NCBI RefSeq assembly: GCF_017696055.1
Contig: NZ_JAAORG010000001.1
Span: 372,001-436,000 of the forward strand
Direction of reading: 5' to 3'
Length of the DNA stretch: 64,000 bases
Source: Prochlorococcus marinus XMU1406
Lineage (GTDB): Bacteria; Cyanobacteriota; Cyanobacteriia; PCC-6307; Cyanobiaceae
Shown here: piece after piece, positions 43,437-52,823 of the stretch
Numbering within the stretch: the first letter of the stretch is position 1
Layout of the letters: each line of letters starts with the position of its first letter
The notes under the pieces: model-generated
Databases searched by the model: none
Seen by the model: only the letters and a program-made list of their open reading frames with translations
Told to the model about the DNA's origin: nothing
Position numbers and translations under genes: made by a program

Positions 43437-44108
43437 GTGCACTTTTTAATACCAGCTGCAGGGAGCGGTAGCAGAATGAAAGCTGGAAAAAATAAATTAC
43501 TTATTGATTTAGAGGGAGAGTCTTTGATTTTTTGGACACTAAAATCTGTATTTTCTGCAAGCTCAACAAATTGGGTTGGAATAATTGGGCAGCCGAAAGA
43601 TAAAAATTTATTATTAAATTCAGTAAAGGATTTTGCCCCTAAAGTTCATTGGATTAATGGTGGTAATACAAGACAGCAGTCAGTTTTTAATGGTTTAAAT
43701 GCGCTACCAAAAGATGCTGAAAAAGTTTTAATACATGATGGTGCTAGATGTCTAATTAATCCTGAATTGATAGACCTTTGTGCCAAGGAATTAGATGAAA
43801 ATGAAGCTGTAATTTTGGCTACTAAGATAACTGACACAATAAAGATTGTTGATAATAAAGGTTTTATTAAAGAAACACCAGATAGAAATTATTTATGGGC
43901 AGCGCAAACTCCTCAGGGCTTTTTAGTAGATAGATTAAAAAAAGCTCATAAGATGGCAATTGATAAAAACTGGAATGTCACAGATGATGCCTCACTATTC
44001 GAAATGCTTAATTGGAAAGTGAAGATTATTGAAGGAACTTATTCAAATATAAAAATTACATCCCCTATAGATTTGAAAATAGCAAAACTTTTTGTGAAGA
44101 ACCCCTAG
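43437..44108 (+). CDS. ispD: 2-C-methyl-D-erythritol 4-phosphate cytidylyltransferase
   Basis: Third enzyme of the plastid-type MEP isoprenoid pathway; it forms CDP-methylerythritol from MEP and CTP. The 223 residues start with the nucleotidyltransferase loop [17 protein letters not shown] (residues 3-20). [14 protein letters not shown] near 100-113 and AAQTPQGF are also family signatures. The start is GTG at 43437. The stop abuts that of the convergent LD-carboxypeptidase gene. Confidence 0.96.
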   Translation: MHFLIPAAGSGSRMKAGKNKLLIDLEGESLIFWTLKSVFSASSTNWVGIIGQPKDKNLLLNSVKDFAPKVHWINGGNTRQQSVFNGLNALPKDAEKVLIHDGARCLINPELIDLCAKELDENEAVILATKITDTIKIVDNKGFIKETPDRNYLWAAQTPQGFLVDRLKKAHKMAIDKNWNVTDDASLFEMLNWKVKIIEGTYSNIKITSPIDLKIAKLFVKNP

Positions 44109-44978
44109 TTAAAAAGGTGTATCGATACTAAGAATGCCATCATCACCATTTAAGGTGGCTTCGTATCCTAAAGGAATGCAAGCATTTCCAAATATGTGGC
44201 CTATTGGGAGGTCAAAAAGAATAGGAAAATCAAACTCTTGGAGTCTTTCAATAATGCATTTTTTTAACAAATCTTTCCATTCAAGATCGCAGGAATCATT
44301 AGAAAAACTTCCGAATCCAATGCCAGCAATTTCAGTAAGTGTTTTAGTCATTCTGAGGTAAGTCAACATTCGATCAATTTTATAAATATCTTCATTAATA
44401 TCTTCAAAAATTATTATTTTTCCTTTGCAATCTGGAAAGTGATTAGTACCAATTAAAAAAGTAGCAATAGTTAAGTTAGAAACGATAATTTCTCCTTTAG
44501 CTTTCCCACCCCTTAAAGGAATTCCTCTTATGTCCTCAACATATCCCTTAAAAAGTAAATTTCTTAATCTCTCAAGACTCCACTCGGGCTCTTTGGAAAG
44601 GCCAGTAACCATGGGGCCATGAATAGAACCTATAAATCCTTGAGAATATTTAGATAGTAATAAAGAACATGTATCTGAGAATCCAAGCATTAAACCATGC
44701 TGCCAAGAAGGTTCTTTTTCTAATATTCTTGCTGAACCCCAGCCCCCTTTTGCAAAAATGATTAGCTTACTATTTTGTGCTTTTTCCAGTTCTTCATATC
44801 TAGTTAGATCATCACCTGCAAAATAACCAAATTTTTTTGATAGAGAATTATTTTCATTAATTTCCAAGCCCCAGTTTTTTAAAATTTCTATGCCTTTTTG
44901 AAAATTTTCGTCTTCATCAATAAAGGAGCCTGGAGCTAAAATATCTATTAGATCTCCTTTTTTTAATCTAAAAACCAT
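44109..44978 (-). CDS. ldcA: LD-carboxypeptidase (peptidase family S66)
   Basis: Serine peptidase that trims the terminal D-Ala from cytoplasmic or recycled muropeptide tetrapeptides. The 289 residues match family S66: KKGDLIDILAPGSF start, FAKGGWGSARIL near 74-85, MLGFSDTCSLLL with the nucleophilic serine, GSIHGPMVTGL, and FEDINEDIYKIDRML with a catalytic Glu. The related MccF branch gives microcin resistance, so that is an alternative activity. It lies nine bases after ubiA on the same strand. Confidence 0.88.
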   Translation of the reverse strand: MVFRLKKGDLIDILAPGSFIDEDENFQKGIEILKNWGLEINENNSLSKKFGYFAGDDLTRYEELEKAQNSKLIIFAKGGWGSARILEKEPSWQHGLMLGFSDTCSLLLSKYSQGFIGSIHGPMVTGLSKEPEWSLERLRNLLFKGYVEDIRGIPLRGGKAKGEIIVSNLTIATFLIGTNHFPDCKGKIIIFEDINEDIYKIDRMLTYLRMTKTLTEIAGIGFGSFSNDSCDLEWKDLLKKCIIERLQEFDFPILFDLPIGHIFGNACIPLGYEATLNGDDGILSIDTPF

Positions 44979-44987
44979 ATTTAGAAT

Positions 44988-45896
44988 TTATGAGGCAATA
45001 ATAATTCCTAATAAAAGGACTCCTCCATAAATTGATTGATTTTTGAAGTGATTCCCAATATTTTTTATTGATTGCTTTTCCTCAGGAAATACTTTTATTA
45101 TATCTCTCTGCATTAAGATTGACGTTGTGAGCCAAATTGGCCAAAAAATAAAATTCATTTGATTAATAAATCCGCATAATGCGAGAAAACTAGAAGTTAA
45201 AAAATAACAAATTTGAATAGTTATTCTCGTATTGTTCTGGAGGTTAACAGCGGAACTATTTATTCCAATTTTGATATCATATTTTTTATCTGCTAAAGCA
45301 TAAATAGTGTCAAAGCCAAAAGTCCAAAAAATGGTGGCTAGCCAGCAAAACAATAAAACAATACTATTTAAATTGCCTTCATTTGCGGCCCAGGGAATTA
45401 AGACAGCAAAACCCCAGCATATGGATAAGATTAATTGAGGATATTTAAACCATCTTTTGGCAGAAGGATAAATTAAAATAATAGGTAATGCTAAAAAAGC
45501 AAGTGAAATGGAAAGGATTCTTCCAGGTTGAGGGATTGACAAAGTTAAAAAGAAGCTACATAAAATTAAAAAGAAAAGAATTGAATAAGCTGTGTTAAGA
45601 CCTATTTTATTTGCAGCTAAAGGTCTATTTTTTGTCCTAAAAACTTTTTGATCAATTTTTTTGTCCCAAATATCATTAACCACGCAGCCTAATCCACTTA
45701 CTAGTAGTCCTCCCAGAATAATTCTTAGCAACATTAAAAATGTTGGATTAGCATCTGGGGTCAAATATAAACTCCATCCAGCAGGAATAAGTAAGATCAT
45801 TCTTCCAGTCGGCTTATTCCACCTTAATAATTCAAAAAAAGTACTTAATTTAAGTTGTTGATTTTTATTTTGCATATGACCTATTGTATATTTCAT
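44988..45896 (-). CDS. ubiA: 4-hydroxybenzoate polyprenyltransferase-type enzyme (plastoquinone pathway)
   Basis: UbiA-family membrane prenyltransferase, 302 residues with about eight helices. It has the two aspartate motifs NDIWDKKIDQKVFRTKNRPLA near 74-94 and DTIYALADKKYDIKIG near 199-214. In cyanobacteria this enzyme joins a solanesyl chain to 4-hydroxybenzoate for plastoquinone. A second start (Met8, 45875) would give MQNKNQQLK; either is possible. Confidence 0.9.
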   Translation of the reverse strand: MKYTIGHMQNKNQQLKLSTFFELLRWNKPTGRMILLIPAGWSLYLTPDANPTFLMLLRIILGGLLVSGLGCVVNDIWDKKIDQKVFRTKNRPLAANKIGLNTAYSILFFLILCSFFLTLSIPQPGRILSISLAFLALPIILIYPSAKRWFKYPQLILSICWGFAVLIPWAANEGNLNSIVLLFCWLATIFWTFGFDTIYALADKKYDIKIGINSSAVNLQNNTRITIQICYFLTSSFLALCGFINQMNFIFWPIWLTTSILMQRDIIKVFPEEKQSIKNIGNHFKNQSIYGGVLLLGIIIAS

Positions 45897-46000
45897 AACT
45901 TTAAATAATCTTACTAGGATTAAATGATTTCTATTATTTAATAATCAATCTTGGGTATATTTATTAATGGATTAAAGATATCTGCATCTCATAAAAAGAA

Positions 46001-47596
46001 ATGATACAGAAACAAGATTTAAGATATTTTCAAGAAAAGCAAATTTTAGTAGCTTCTATAGATATTGGAACTAACTCTATACATCTCTTGGTGGCAGAAA
46101 TTAATCTAGAATTAAAATCATTTTCAATAAAATTCACTGATAAATCAACCACTCGTCTTGGAGAAAGAGATGAGGAGGGTAATCTCACTGAAGAATCAAT
46201 CCAAAGAGCATTAGTTACTCTTAAGCGATTTAAGGAATATTGTAAAAGTAATGGAGTAAAACAAATAGTAACAGCAGCAACAAGTGCAGTTAGGGAAGCT
46301 CCAAACGGTCAAGATTTTATTAGAAGAGTTCTTGATGAAACTGATATTCAAATAGAAATGATAAGTGGATCTGAGGAAGCAAGATTAATTTACCTTGGTG
46401 TTCTTTCTGGTATGGCTTTTGAAGATAAGTCTTTTGTAATTATAGATATTGGAGGAGGATCTACAGAATTAATACTTGCAGATAAAAAAGATGCTAAAGC
46501 TCTTACCAGTTCGAGAATTGGTGCTGTAAGACTTAAAAATGATTTTTTAAATAAAGAGTCTATAAATTCAGAAAGATCAAGTTTTCTAACAACTTTTATT
46601 AAAGGATCTTTAGAACCATCTGTTCGAAAAATAAAGAGTAGATCTAAGGGAGATAAGAATTTATCTATGATTGCAACCAGTGGCACTGCAACCTCATTAG
46701 GAAATTTGATTTCAGATGATTTGGGAGAATCTAAACAAAAGTTGCATGGTTATAAATTTAAAAGGGAAAATTTACAAAATGTATTGGAAAAATTAATTAA
46801 ATTGCCAGTTTCGGAAATCAAGAAAATACCTTCATTAAGTGAGAGAAGAGCAGAAATAATTATTCCAGGAGCATTGATATTAAAAACCGCAATGGAGATG
46901 TTGAACTTTAATGAATTAATAATAAGTGAGAGGGCGCTTCGAGAGGGTTTGGTTGTAGATTGGATGCTTCGTAAAGGGATAATTAAAAGCGAGTTTAATA
47001 TTCAAAGTAATATTAGAAAAACGACTATAGTTCATCAGGCTAGAAAGTTTGGAGTAGATAATACAAGAGCTGAGAAAGTTATTGATATTGCCTTTCAAAT
47101 CTATGATCAGACTAAAAATATCTTTTATAGCGATAATGCCCCTAAAGCCAAAGAACTTCTTTGGGCAGCTTCGAATCTTTATAATTGTGGTAGATACGTG
47201 AATGTTGGTTCATATCACAAACACTCTTGGTACTTAATAAAAAATTGTGAGTTGTTGGGATATTCTGAAGCAGAAACAAATATTATTGCTTCAATTGCTA
47301 GGTACCATAGAAAGAGTCTACCCAAGAAAAGACATGAGTCTTGGCAAAATTTAATATCCAAAGAAGATAAAACATTAGTTCTTGAAATGTCATTAATCCT
47401 GAGACTAGCAGCATCTCTTGATCAAAGACCTGACAAGGTGATCTCCTCAGTTCAAATAAAATTGCAGAAAAATATTCTTACTTTTGAACTTTTACCTTTA
47501 AATAGAAACCATGATCTTCTTCTTGAAAAATGGAACTTAGGATTATGCCGTAATGTAATAAAAGAACTAAAGAATTTGGATTTAAAAGTTATTTAG
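46001..47596 (+). CDS. ppx: Exopolyphosphatase / pppGpp phosphohydrolase (Ppx/GppA)
   Basis: Hydrolyses inorganic polyphosphate from the ends (and possibly pppGpp). The 531-residue protein has an actin-like ATPase fold with SIDIGTNSIHLLVAE near 19-33 and the second phosphate loop FVIIDIGGGSTELIL near 145-159. An HD-type carboxyl domain from about 330 carries RKFGVDNTRAEKVIDIAFQIYDQ. Polyphosphate turnover fits an oligotrophic, phosphate-poor niche. The last eight bases overlap the convergent RodZ-like gene. Confidence 0.93.
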   Translation: MIQKQDLRYFQEKQILVASIDIGTNSIHLLVAEINLELKSFSIKFTDKSTTRLGERDEEGNLTEESIQRALVTLKRFKEYCKSNGVKQIVTAATSAVREAPNGQDFIRRVLDETDIQIEMISGSEEARLIYLGVLSGMAFEDKSFVIIDIGGGSTELILADKKDAKALTSSRIGAVRLKNDFLNKESINSERSSFLTTFIKGSLEPSVRKIKSRSKGDKNLSMIATSGTATSLGNLISDDLGESKQKLHGYKFKRENLQNVLEKLIKLPVSEIKKIPSLSERRAEIIIPGALILKTAMEMLNFNELIISERALREGLVVDWMLRKGIIKSEFNIQSNIRKTTIVHQARKFGVDNTRAEKVIDIAFQIYDQTKNIFYSDNAPKAKELLWAASNLYNCGRYVNVGSYHKHSWYLIKNCELLGYSEAETNIIASIARYHRKSLPKKRHESWQNLISKEDKTLVLEMSLILRLAASLDQRPDKVISSVQIKLQKNILTFELLPLNRNHDLLLEKWNLGLCRNVIKELKNLDLKVI

Positions 47597-48083
47597 TTTT
47601 TTTAATAAGTTCTTGTTTTGGAGTTTGATTCTGAGAAGAGTCTGAAAATAAATTGAAAATTAAGGACGAGGCGATTAGTCCCAGAAAGCCTGAAATTAAA
47701 ATAAATATTAGGAATCCTAATGGATTGAAATTTTTAGATTGCCTAGATTTGTAATTTTTTTTGGAAACTTCTTCAACTATTTCTTCAATTTTGACTTCTT
47801 TCCTCTCTGTCTTGAATTCATCCATTAAAAATTCTGTATCAACTTTGAGTTTTTGTGAAATCCGTCTAATCATTGCTTTGACAAATACTTTTTCAGGTAG
47901 TTTTTCTTCATTACCTTCTTCTATGGCTTCAAGTTGATGAGCGCCGATTTTTAAATCAGAGGCCAATTCTTCAATAGATTGATTTTTACTTAATCTAGCC
48001 TCTTTAATGAAATTTCCGATTCTCTTTAAAGAGGAATCTCCTCCTTTATTGTTGATTTCCGAAACAGATTTTATTTCTTTCAA
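47589..48083 (-). CDS. RodZ-like helix-turn-helix membrane protein
   Basis: A 164-residue protein with an amino-terminal HTH (about 18-70: RIGNFIKEARLSKNQSIEEL, then LKIGAHQLEAIEEGNEEKLP) and a single membrane segment at about 125-147 (GFLIFILISGFLGLIASSLIF). The arrangement is that of RodZ, a cytoskeleton-associated cell-shape protein, but the usual periplasmic domain is missing, so it is a truncated cyanobacterial version. A gene-regulatory membrane-anchored HTH is an alternative. Confidence 0.75.
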   Translation of the reverse strand: MKEIKSVSEINNKGGDSSLKRIGNFIKEARLSKNQSIEELASDLKIGAHQLEAIEEGNEEKLPEKVFVKAMIRRISQKLKVDTEFLMDEFKTERKEVKIEEIVEEVSKKNYKSRQSKNFNPLGFLIFILISGFLGLIASSLIFNLFSDSSQNQTPKQELIKKTK

Positions 48084-48138
48084 AGCAAGTAAATTTTTAC
48101 TAATTATAGTAATTAATATTTTTCTAACAACTTAAAGA

Positions 48139-48894
48139 TTATTTATTCCTAAAGAGATGTCTATAAGATGGATTATAAAGATTAGATCTTTTTTGAGAAT
48201 TACTAATTGCTGGGCTAATTATGTAAATAGTTGTTCTAATTAGTCTTTTCTCAATAGAAAAATTTTCCATATCTTTTAATTCTATTAATGACGTCCAACC
48301 ATCATCCCAAGATACTCTGAATCCAACAATCACTTTAGTCTCTGGAGGGTAGAACTCTAGTAGAGTTTCTTGAGACCTTTTCACATGTCTAGCACTTAGA
48401 TAAAGACATATAGAGGAGTTGTGTTTCGCAAGATCTTTCAGAGATTCTTTTTCGGGCATCCCTGTTCTCCCTCCTGCTCTAGTTAAAATTATTGTTTGCG
48501 TTACGTCAGGGATAGTTAACTCAGCTTCATGATATGCTGCAGCAACTTGAAAAGCACTTACTCCAGGAACAATTTCGATTTTAATTTTTTCGTTTTTTAA
48601 AATTTCGATTTGTTCTCTAATTGCTCCAAAAAGGCAAGGGTCTCCATCATGCAATCTTACAACAGTTTTCCCTGCCTTAAATTTTTCTATCATAATTGAG
48701 GTGATTTGCTCTAAGTTGAGAGAACTCGTTTTTATTTTTTCAGAACCTTCTTTAGAAAAATCTAAAATCTTTTCAGGAATTAGAGAATCAGTCCAAATAA
48801 TGACATCTGCAATTTTTATCTTTTTTAATGCTTTTACAGTTAATAATTCTGGATCGCCTGGACCAACACCTATAAAGGATATTTTTTTATCCAT
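48139..48894 (-). CDS. cobM: Precorrin-4 C11-methyltransferase
   Basis: SAM-dependent methyltransferase of the corrin pathway, adding the C11 methyl group in cobalamin-type synthesis. The 251 residues show the family starts [20 protein letters not shown] near 5-24, [15 protein letters not shown] near 78-92 and [20 protein letters not shown] near 113-132. It is one of the scattered cobamide genes in this genome; the CobT-like gene in the same window may share the pathway. It overlaps lgt by eight bases. Confidence 0.95.
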   Translation of the reverse strand: MDKKISFIGVGPGDPELLTVKALKKIKIADVIIWTDSLIPEKILDFSKEGSEKIKTSSLNLEQITSIMIEKFKAGKTVVRLHDGDPCLFGAIREQIEILKNEKIKIEIVPGVSAFQVAAAYHEAELTIPDVTQTIILTRAGGRTGMPEKESLKDLAKHNSSICLYLSARHVKRSQETLLEFYPPETKVIVGFRVSWDDGWTSLIELKDMENFSIEKRLIRTTIYIISPAISNSQKRSNLYNPSYRHLFRNK

Positions 48895-49780
48895 TCTTTC
48901 TATTTTTCCCAGTGTATGTTCTCAATCTTAAAAAAAATATTCCAATTAATCCAGAAGAAAATAGAAAAATACTTATAAATTGAGCCATTCTTATACCTCC
49001 ATCACAGAAAGGTGGAAGTCCACCAATGCATAGTGGATCAGTTCTTAAACCTTCAATCCAGAATCTTCCAAAGCTATAACTTATTAAATAAAGACAGCTA
49101 ATTAAGCCAGGCCTGAAAAAATCTGTTTTAGTTTGTTTATTAAAGGTAATGATGAGGAGTATGAAAATAAAAAGATTCCAAAATGACTCATAGAGAAATG
49201 TAGGATGAAAAAATTCATAATTAAGAAATTCTAAAGGCCTATTTTGAATAGGTATAAATAATTTCCAAGGCAAATTTGTAGGAACTCCAAAGGCTTCATT
49301 ATTAAAAAAATTTCCCCACCTTCCTATTGATTGTCCAAGAATAATCGAGGGTATTAATATATCTATAAAAGTTTTTAAATTAATTTTTTTCGATCTACAG
49401 AAAAAGATTATAGATATTAATCCTCCAATTAGACCTCCATGAATTGCTATTCCTCCTTCCCAAACTGCAAGAAAAGAAGGTATTTTAATGATCTTATTGA
49501 ATAATTCTAAAGAAGTAAAAAAGCTCTCTCCACTATATTGTCTCCACTCAAAAATTACGTAATAAGCTCTAGCTCCAATTATTGAAAAGATTATTAATGA
49601 TGGAAGTATTTCACTAATATACTCTGGGTTAATATTTCTTGCTTTTGCTAGTTTTTTAGAGATAAATAGGCCTATTAAAACTGAAACCGAAATAAGCAAT
49701 CCATACCATCTAATAGTTAGAAATCCTAAATTTAAAAAAGTTTCTCCTGGAGATTGTATAAAAGCTTGAAATATAAGCAT
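48887..49780 (-). CDS. lgt: Phosphatidylglycerol--prolipoprotein diacylglyceryl transferase
   Basis: First enzyme of lipoprotein maturation in the cytoplasmic membrane; it transfers diacylglycerol to the lipobox cysteine. The 297 residues have seven helices with [13 protein letters not shown] near 21-33, the HGGLIGG motif near 112-118 and [15 protein letters not shown] near 151-165, all hallmark Lgt sequences. It should act on the lipoproteins seen elsewhere in the window. It is 10 bases from petA on the same strand. Confidence 0.96.
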   Translation of the reverse strand: MLIFQAFIQSPGETFLNLGFLTIRWYGLLISVSVLIGLFISKKLAKARNINPEYISEILPSLIIFSIIGARAYYVIFEWRQYSGESFFTSLELFNKIIKIPSFLAVWEGGIAIHGGLIGGLISIIFFCRSKKINLKTFIDILIPSIILGQSIGRWGNFFNNEAFGVPTNLPWKLFIPIQNRPLEFLNYEFFHPTFLYESFWNLFIFILLIITFNKQTKTDFFRPGLISCLYLISYSFGRFWIEGLRTDPLCIGGLPPFCDGGIRMAQFISIFLFSSGLIGIFFLRLRTYTGKNRKNG

Positions 49781-49790
49781 TTAAAGAAAG

Positions 49791-50744
49791 TTAGATACCC
49801 TCTGCTGCTTGCACTTTTTCTACTTGTTTTTTCTTTAATACTAGAAGTATTTGGGTTAGACCTACACCAATAAAGAATGCAATCAATCCAATTACTCTAT
49901 AAGGGCTCTGAAGTACAACCTCAGCATCTAATTGCCCAAAGCCGCCAACGTTGGGATCATTAGTAAGGGGGTCACCTGCATTAATCTTGTCTTGTGCTTT
50001 TACGATAAGTTGAGGACCAATAGGAACTGCTTCAGTAGTTATCTCGCCATTCTCGTTTTCTATATTGACCTTATAGCTACCATCTTCAATTGTTTCTATT
50101 GAATTTATAGTTCCCGAGGTGGAAGAAGTGAAAACTACATTATTGCTTTTGTCTCCAGTTGGGTATACCTGTCCTCTTCCTCTGTTGCCCCCGATATGTA
50201 ACGAGTATTTTCCATAGTGATATTCTTTATTAGTGGATGGATCAGGGGAAAGCACAGGGAAAACGATTTCTTTGTTGGTATCGCCAGGTAAAGGTCCGAC
50301 AATAATGATATTATCTTTCTCTTCACTGTAATTAGTGAAATAAACCCCTTCTGTCTCCTCTTTAATTTCTTCGGTCCATCTTTCTTGTGGGGCAAGTTTA
50401 AAACCATCAGGCAGCATTACAACAGCACCAACTTGTAATGGAACTTCAGAACCATCAGCACCGATCTCTTTTAAGTCATTTTTGTAGGGTATTTTGACTA
50501 CAGCTTTGAAGACACTGTCTGCTCCAACAGATTGAGGAACCTCTGCAATTGTAGGCATCTGAGCTAGATGACAATTTGCACAGACTATCTTTCCTGTGGC
50601 TTCTCTTGGGGATTCGTAGTTTTGCTGAGCCCAAAATGGATAAGCAAAAGTGATACTTGGATAAAATACAATGCTCGAAATGAAAAGCAGCGTACAGATA
50701 AATAGACTTGTTTTTTTCATGATTTGATTTTTAAGACCTTTCAT
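49791..50744 (-). CDS. petA: Apocytochrome f
   Basis: Heme c subunit of the cytochrome b6f complex, lumenal with one carboxyl-terminal anchor (about 282-303). The signal peptide ends ...[10 protein letters not shown]; Tyr35 becomes the mature amino terminus and axial heme ligand, and CANCH at 55-59 binds the heme. I start at ATG 50742-50744 (317 residues), which lies four bases after petC. The longer frame to 50834 would overlap petC and has no family support. Another Met eight codons later is possible. Confidence 0.96.
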   Translation of the reverse strand: MKGLKNQIMKKTSLFICTLLFISSIVFYPSITFAYPFWAQQNYESPREATGKIVCANCHLAQMPTIAEVPQSVGADSVFKAVVKIPYKNDLKEIGADGSEVPLQVGAVVMLPDGFKLAPQERWTEEIKEETEGVYFTNYSEEKDNIIIVGPLPGDTNKEIVFPVLSPDPSTNKEYHYGKYSLHIGGNRGRGQVYPTGDKSNNVVFTSSTSGTINSIETIEDGSYKVNIENENGEITTEAVPIGPQLIVKAQDKINAGDPLTNDPNVGGFGQLDAEVVLQSPYRVIGLIAFFIGVGLTQILLVLKKKQVEKVQAAEGI

Positions 50745-50748
50745 TTTT

Positions 50749-51285
50749 TTATGCCCACCATGGATTTTCATTAGTTCTAAAGTCAGTTTCTGACCATTGC
50801 TTAACGAGTACAGCATCATCTTCAATATCAACATGAGCTAGGGCTAAAGATAAAGGAGCTGGCCCTCTGACTACCTTCCCATTTGTATCGTACTGACTGC
50901 CATGACAAGGACATATAAATTTATTAGCACCACTATCCCATGGGACAACGCAACCTAAATGAGTACAAATTGCATTTAAACCAAATTCTCCTATTTCACC
51001 ACCCTCATTAACTATTAAATAAGTTGGATCTCCCTTGAGACCCTGCACTAGGCTTCTATCTCCTGCTTGATGGGTAGCTAACCAACCTGTCTTAGTTATT
51101 GGATTCCCTAATTCATCTTTAGCAGAAGTTCCACCACCACCACCACCTGCTCTTAAAGGCATGAAATAATTTGCGACGGGGTAAAGGGCTCCTAAAGCTA
51201 CACCAGTTGCAGTACCAAATGTAAGAAGATTCATAAATTGCCTTCGACCCATTGAAGGGACATCATTGGAACTTAATTGAGTCAT
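50749..51285 (-). CDS. petC: Cytochrome b6f Rieske iron-sulfur subunit
   Basis: Rieske [2Fe-2S] subunit passing electrons from plastoquinol to cytochrome f. The 178 residues have a twin-arginine signal-anchor (GRRQFMN, Arg14-Arg15, hydrophobic 20-42), a glycine-rich hinge near 47-52, and cluster ligands in CTHLGC (Cys107, His109, with Cys112) and CPCHGS (Cys125, Cys127, His128). It is upstream of petA in a two-gene operon. Confidence 0.97.
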   Translation of the reverse strand: MTQLSSNDVPSMGRRQFMNLLTFGTATGVALGALYPVANYFMPLRAGGGGGGTSAKDELGNPITKTGWLATHQAGDRSLVQGLKGDPTYLIVNEGGEIGEFGLNAICTHLGCVVPWDSGANKFICPCHGSQYDTNGKVVRGPAPLSLALAHVDIEDDAVLVKQWSETDFRTNENPWWA

Positions 51286-51408
51286 TCGCTACTTGGTTCT
51301 GTTATTTATTAGTTATTATGAATCAAATTGTTCAATTTCTGTTGCAAATAGATAGGACTTTTAATAATTTAAAGTAAAAGTTTAGGAAGTCTTAATTAAT
51401 CGATTTAA

Positions 51409-51726
51409 ATGAACCCATTACTAGTAGATGAAGTTATCCATTATTTGATTCATCGTTGGGGAAAGAAATATGATTTTAGACTCTTTAGAAGAGGAAAATT
51501 TGTTTATTTTCAAATGATGTGGGGATTTCTTGGTCAGGAATCATTTCCTTTAAGTGAAGATGAATATAAAAAATCGATAGCTGATAAAATCGAGATTTTA
51601 AATAGAAGTGGATATTCAGAAGAAGTAAGGGAATGGCTAAAGAAAGTCAATTCTAAGCCAAGGTTAGGCAGAGCTGTCAGCTTGCAATTAAATCTTAATG
51701 AGAAGATGAAAGAGTTTTTGACTTAA
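51409..51726 (+). CDS. DUF3067 protein
   Basis: A 105-residue soluble protein of a family confined, as far as I know, to cyanobacteria and plants (DUF3067). Conserved-looking elements are VIHYLIHRWGKKYDFRLFRR near 10-29 and VYFQMMWGFLGQESFPLSE near 33-51. It is divergent from petC (123-base gap). Its last 32 bases overlap the convergent tatC gene. Its setting beside petCA and tatC hints at thylakoid electron transport, which is inference only. Confidence 0.82.
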   Translation: MNPLLVDEVIHYLIHRWGKKYDFRLFRRGKFVYFQMMWGFLGQESFPLSEDEYKKSIADKIEILNRSGYSEEVREWLKKVNSKPRLGRAVSLQLNLNEKMKEFLT

Positions 51727-52453
51727 GATTTTCTGATAAGTAAGTTAATCCAGTACCCACAAAAAATAAAAACACAATCGATATAGATAGCAACGACATT
51801 GTCAATGGGTCTGTTGAAGGGGTAATCACTGCAGATAAGATTGCGGAGGAGATTACAACTATCTTCCAATTCGAAATCATTTTTTCTGTTGTAATTATTC
51901 CAAGAGAACCAAGAATAAATTGTAATACTGGTAATTGAAAAGCTATTGCAGTGCTAGACATTAATAAGAGAACAAAATCAAAATATCTTTCTATAGACCA
52001 AGTTGGTTCAACAATATCAGCACCGAAAGTAATAAAGAAATTTATTGCTGCAGGGACTAATAACCACCATGAAAAAATTAATCCTAAAAAAAACAGAAGA
52101 CCTGAACCAAAAACCGCTGGCAAGATAAGGCTTTTTTCTTGTTTTGTTAAGCCAGGAGAAATGAATAGTATTATTTGATAAAAAATATAAGGCATTGAAA
52201 CTATCAATCCGCTGTAACCTGCAACTTTAATAGCAACGAATAAAAACTCTCCTGGAGCAAGTTGGAGTAAATGAATATCGCCTGCTGGGATTTCCAAAAA
52301 AGATATTAATGGCTTGATGATGAGAAAACTAAAAAATATTGAAATAAGTATTGAGTAAATTGAGTTTAGTATCCTTTGACGAAGCTCGTCTAAATGATCG
52401 CTAAAAGTCATAGAATCTGACAGTTTATTTTCACTTTGACCTATACCACTCAT
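51695..52453 (-). CDS. tatC: Sec-independent protein translocase TatC
   Basis: Core receptor of the twin-arginine translocase, 252 residues with six helices. It contains the family start MTFSDHLDELRQRILNSI near 14-31 and VAGYSGLIVSMPYIFYQI with the central Glu/Pro loops FISPGLTKQEK near 92-102. It should recognise Tat signals such as those of PetC and the binding lipoprotein at 29.5 kb. Its 3' end overlaps the DUF3067 gene by 32 bases. Confidence 0.96.
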   Translation of the reverse strand: MSGIGQSENKLSDSMTFSDHLDELRQRILNSIYSILISIFFSFLIIKPLISFLEIPAGDIHLLQLAPGEFLFVAIKVAGYSGLIVSMPYIFYQIILFISPGLTKQEKSLILPAVFGSGLLFFLGLIFSWWLLVPAAINFFITFGADIVEPTWSIERYFDFVLLLMSSTAIAFQLPVLQFILGSLGIITTEKMISNWKIVVISSAILSAVITPSTDPLTMSLLSISIVFLFFVGTGLTYLSENLKSKTLSSSH

Positions 52454-52534
52454 TATTATTTGATAAAGATTTTGTAAAAAAAGGGGTTTAAAATTACTAC
52501 CATCAAATTCAAATTTATTTTTCGATAAATTTAA

Positions 52535-52795
52535 TTATTTGCCTAATTTAGGATTAGTTGGATCTGGTAATAAGAAAGGAGGGGCATCATTTAGGGATGA
52601 TTCACCATATGTTTCATATTCTCTATATCCACCCATTTTCCCATTTGTTTTCATTAATGCGCTTACGAATGCAAGTAGTAAGAAAACAGTAGGAGCTCCT
52701 ATTATTAATGCAGCACCAAATAGATATCCAACAATAAATTCTGGAAAACTATGATTTCCTAAAAATTCATGAGTGCCCAAAAGAAAATCAAACAT
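52535..52795 (-). CDS. Conserved hypothetical membrane protein (86 aa)
   Basis: An 86-residue protein with one long hydrophobic stretch at about 19-47 (FIVGYLFGAALIIGAPTVFLLLAF in part) and a Gly/Pro/Asn-rich tail (NGKMGGYREYETYGESSLND and onward). The pattern is like small thylakoid proteins, but I do not recognise a family. It lies between tatC and the NFACT gene, on their strand. The function is unknown. Confidence 0.7.
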   Translation of the reverse strand: MFDFLLGTHEFLGNHSFPEFIVGYLFGAALIIGAPTVFLLLAFVSALMKTNGKMGGYREYETYGESSLNDAPPFLLPDPTNPKLGK

Positions 52796-52823
52796 TTAAA
52801 TTTAAAATTTTTTTTATTATAAA

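Noticed and set aside
50744-50834. Longer petA frame starting inside petC
   Set aside because: The extra residues are unlike any cytochrome f leader and overlap petC; the ATG at 50744 gives a normal signal peptide.
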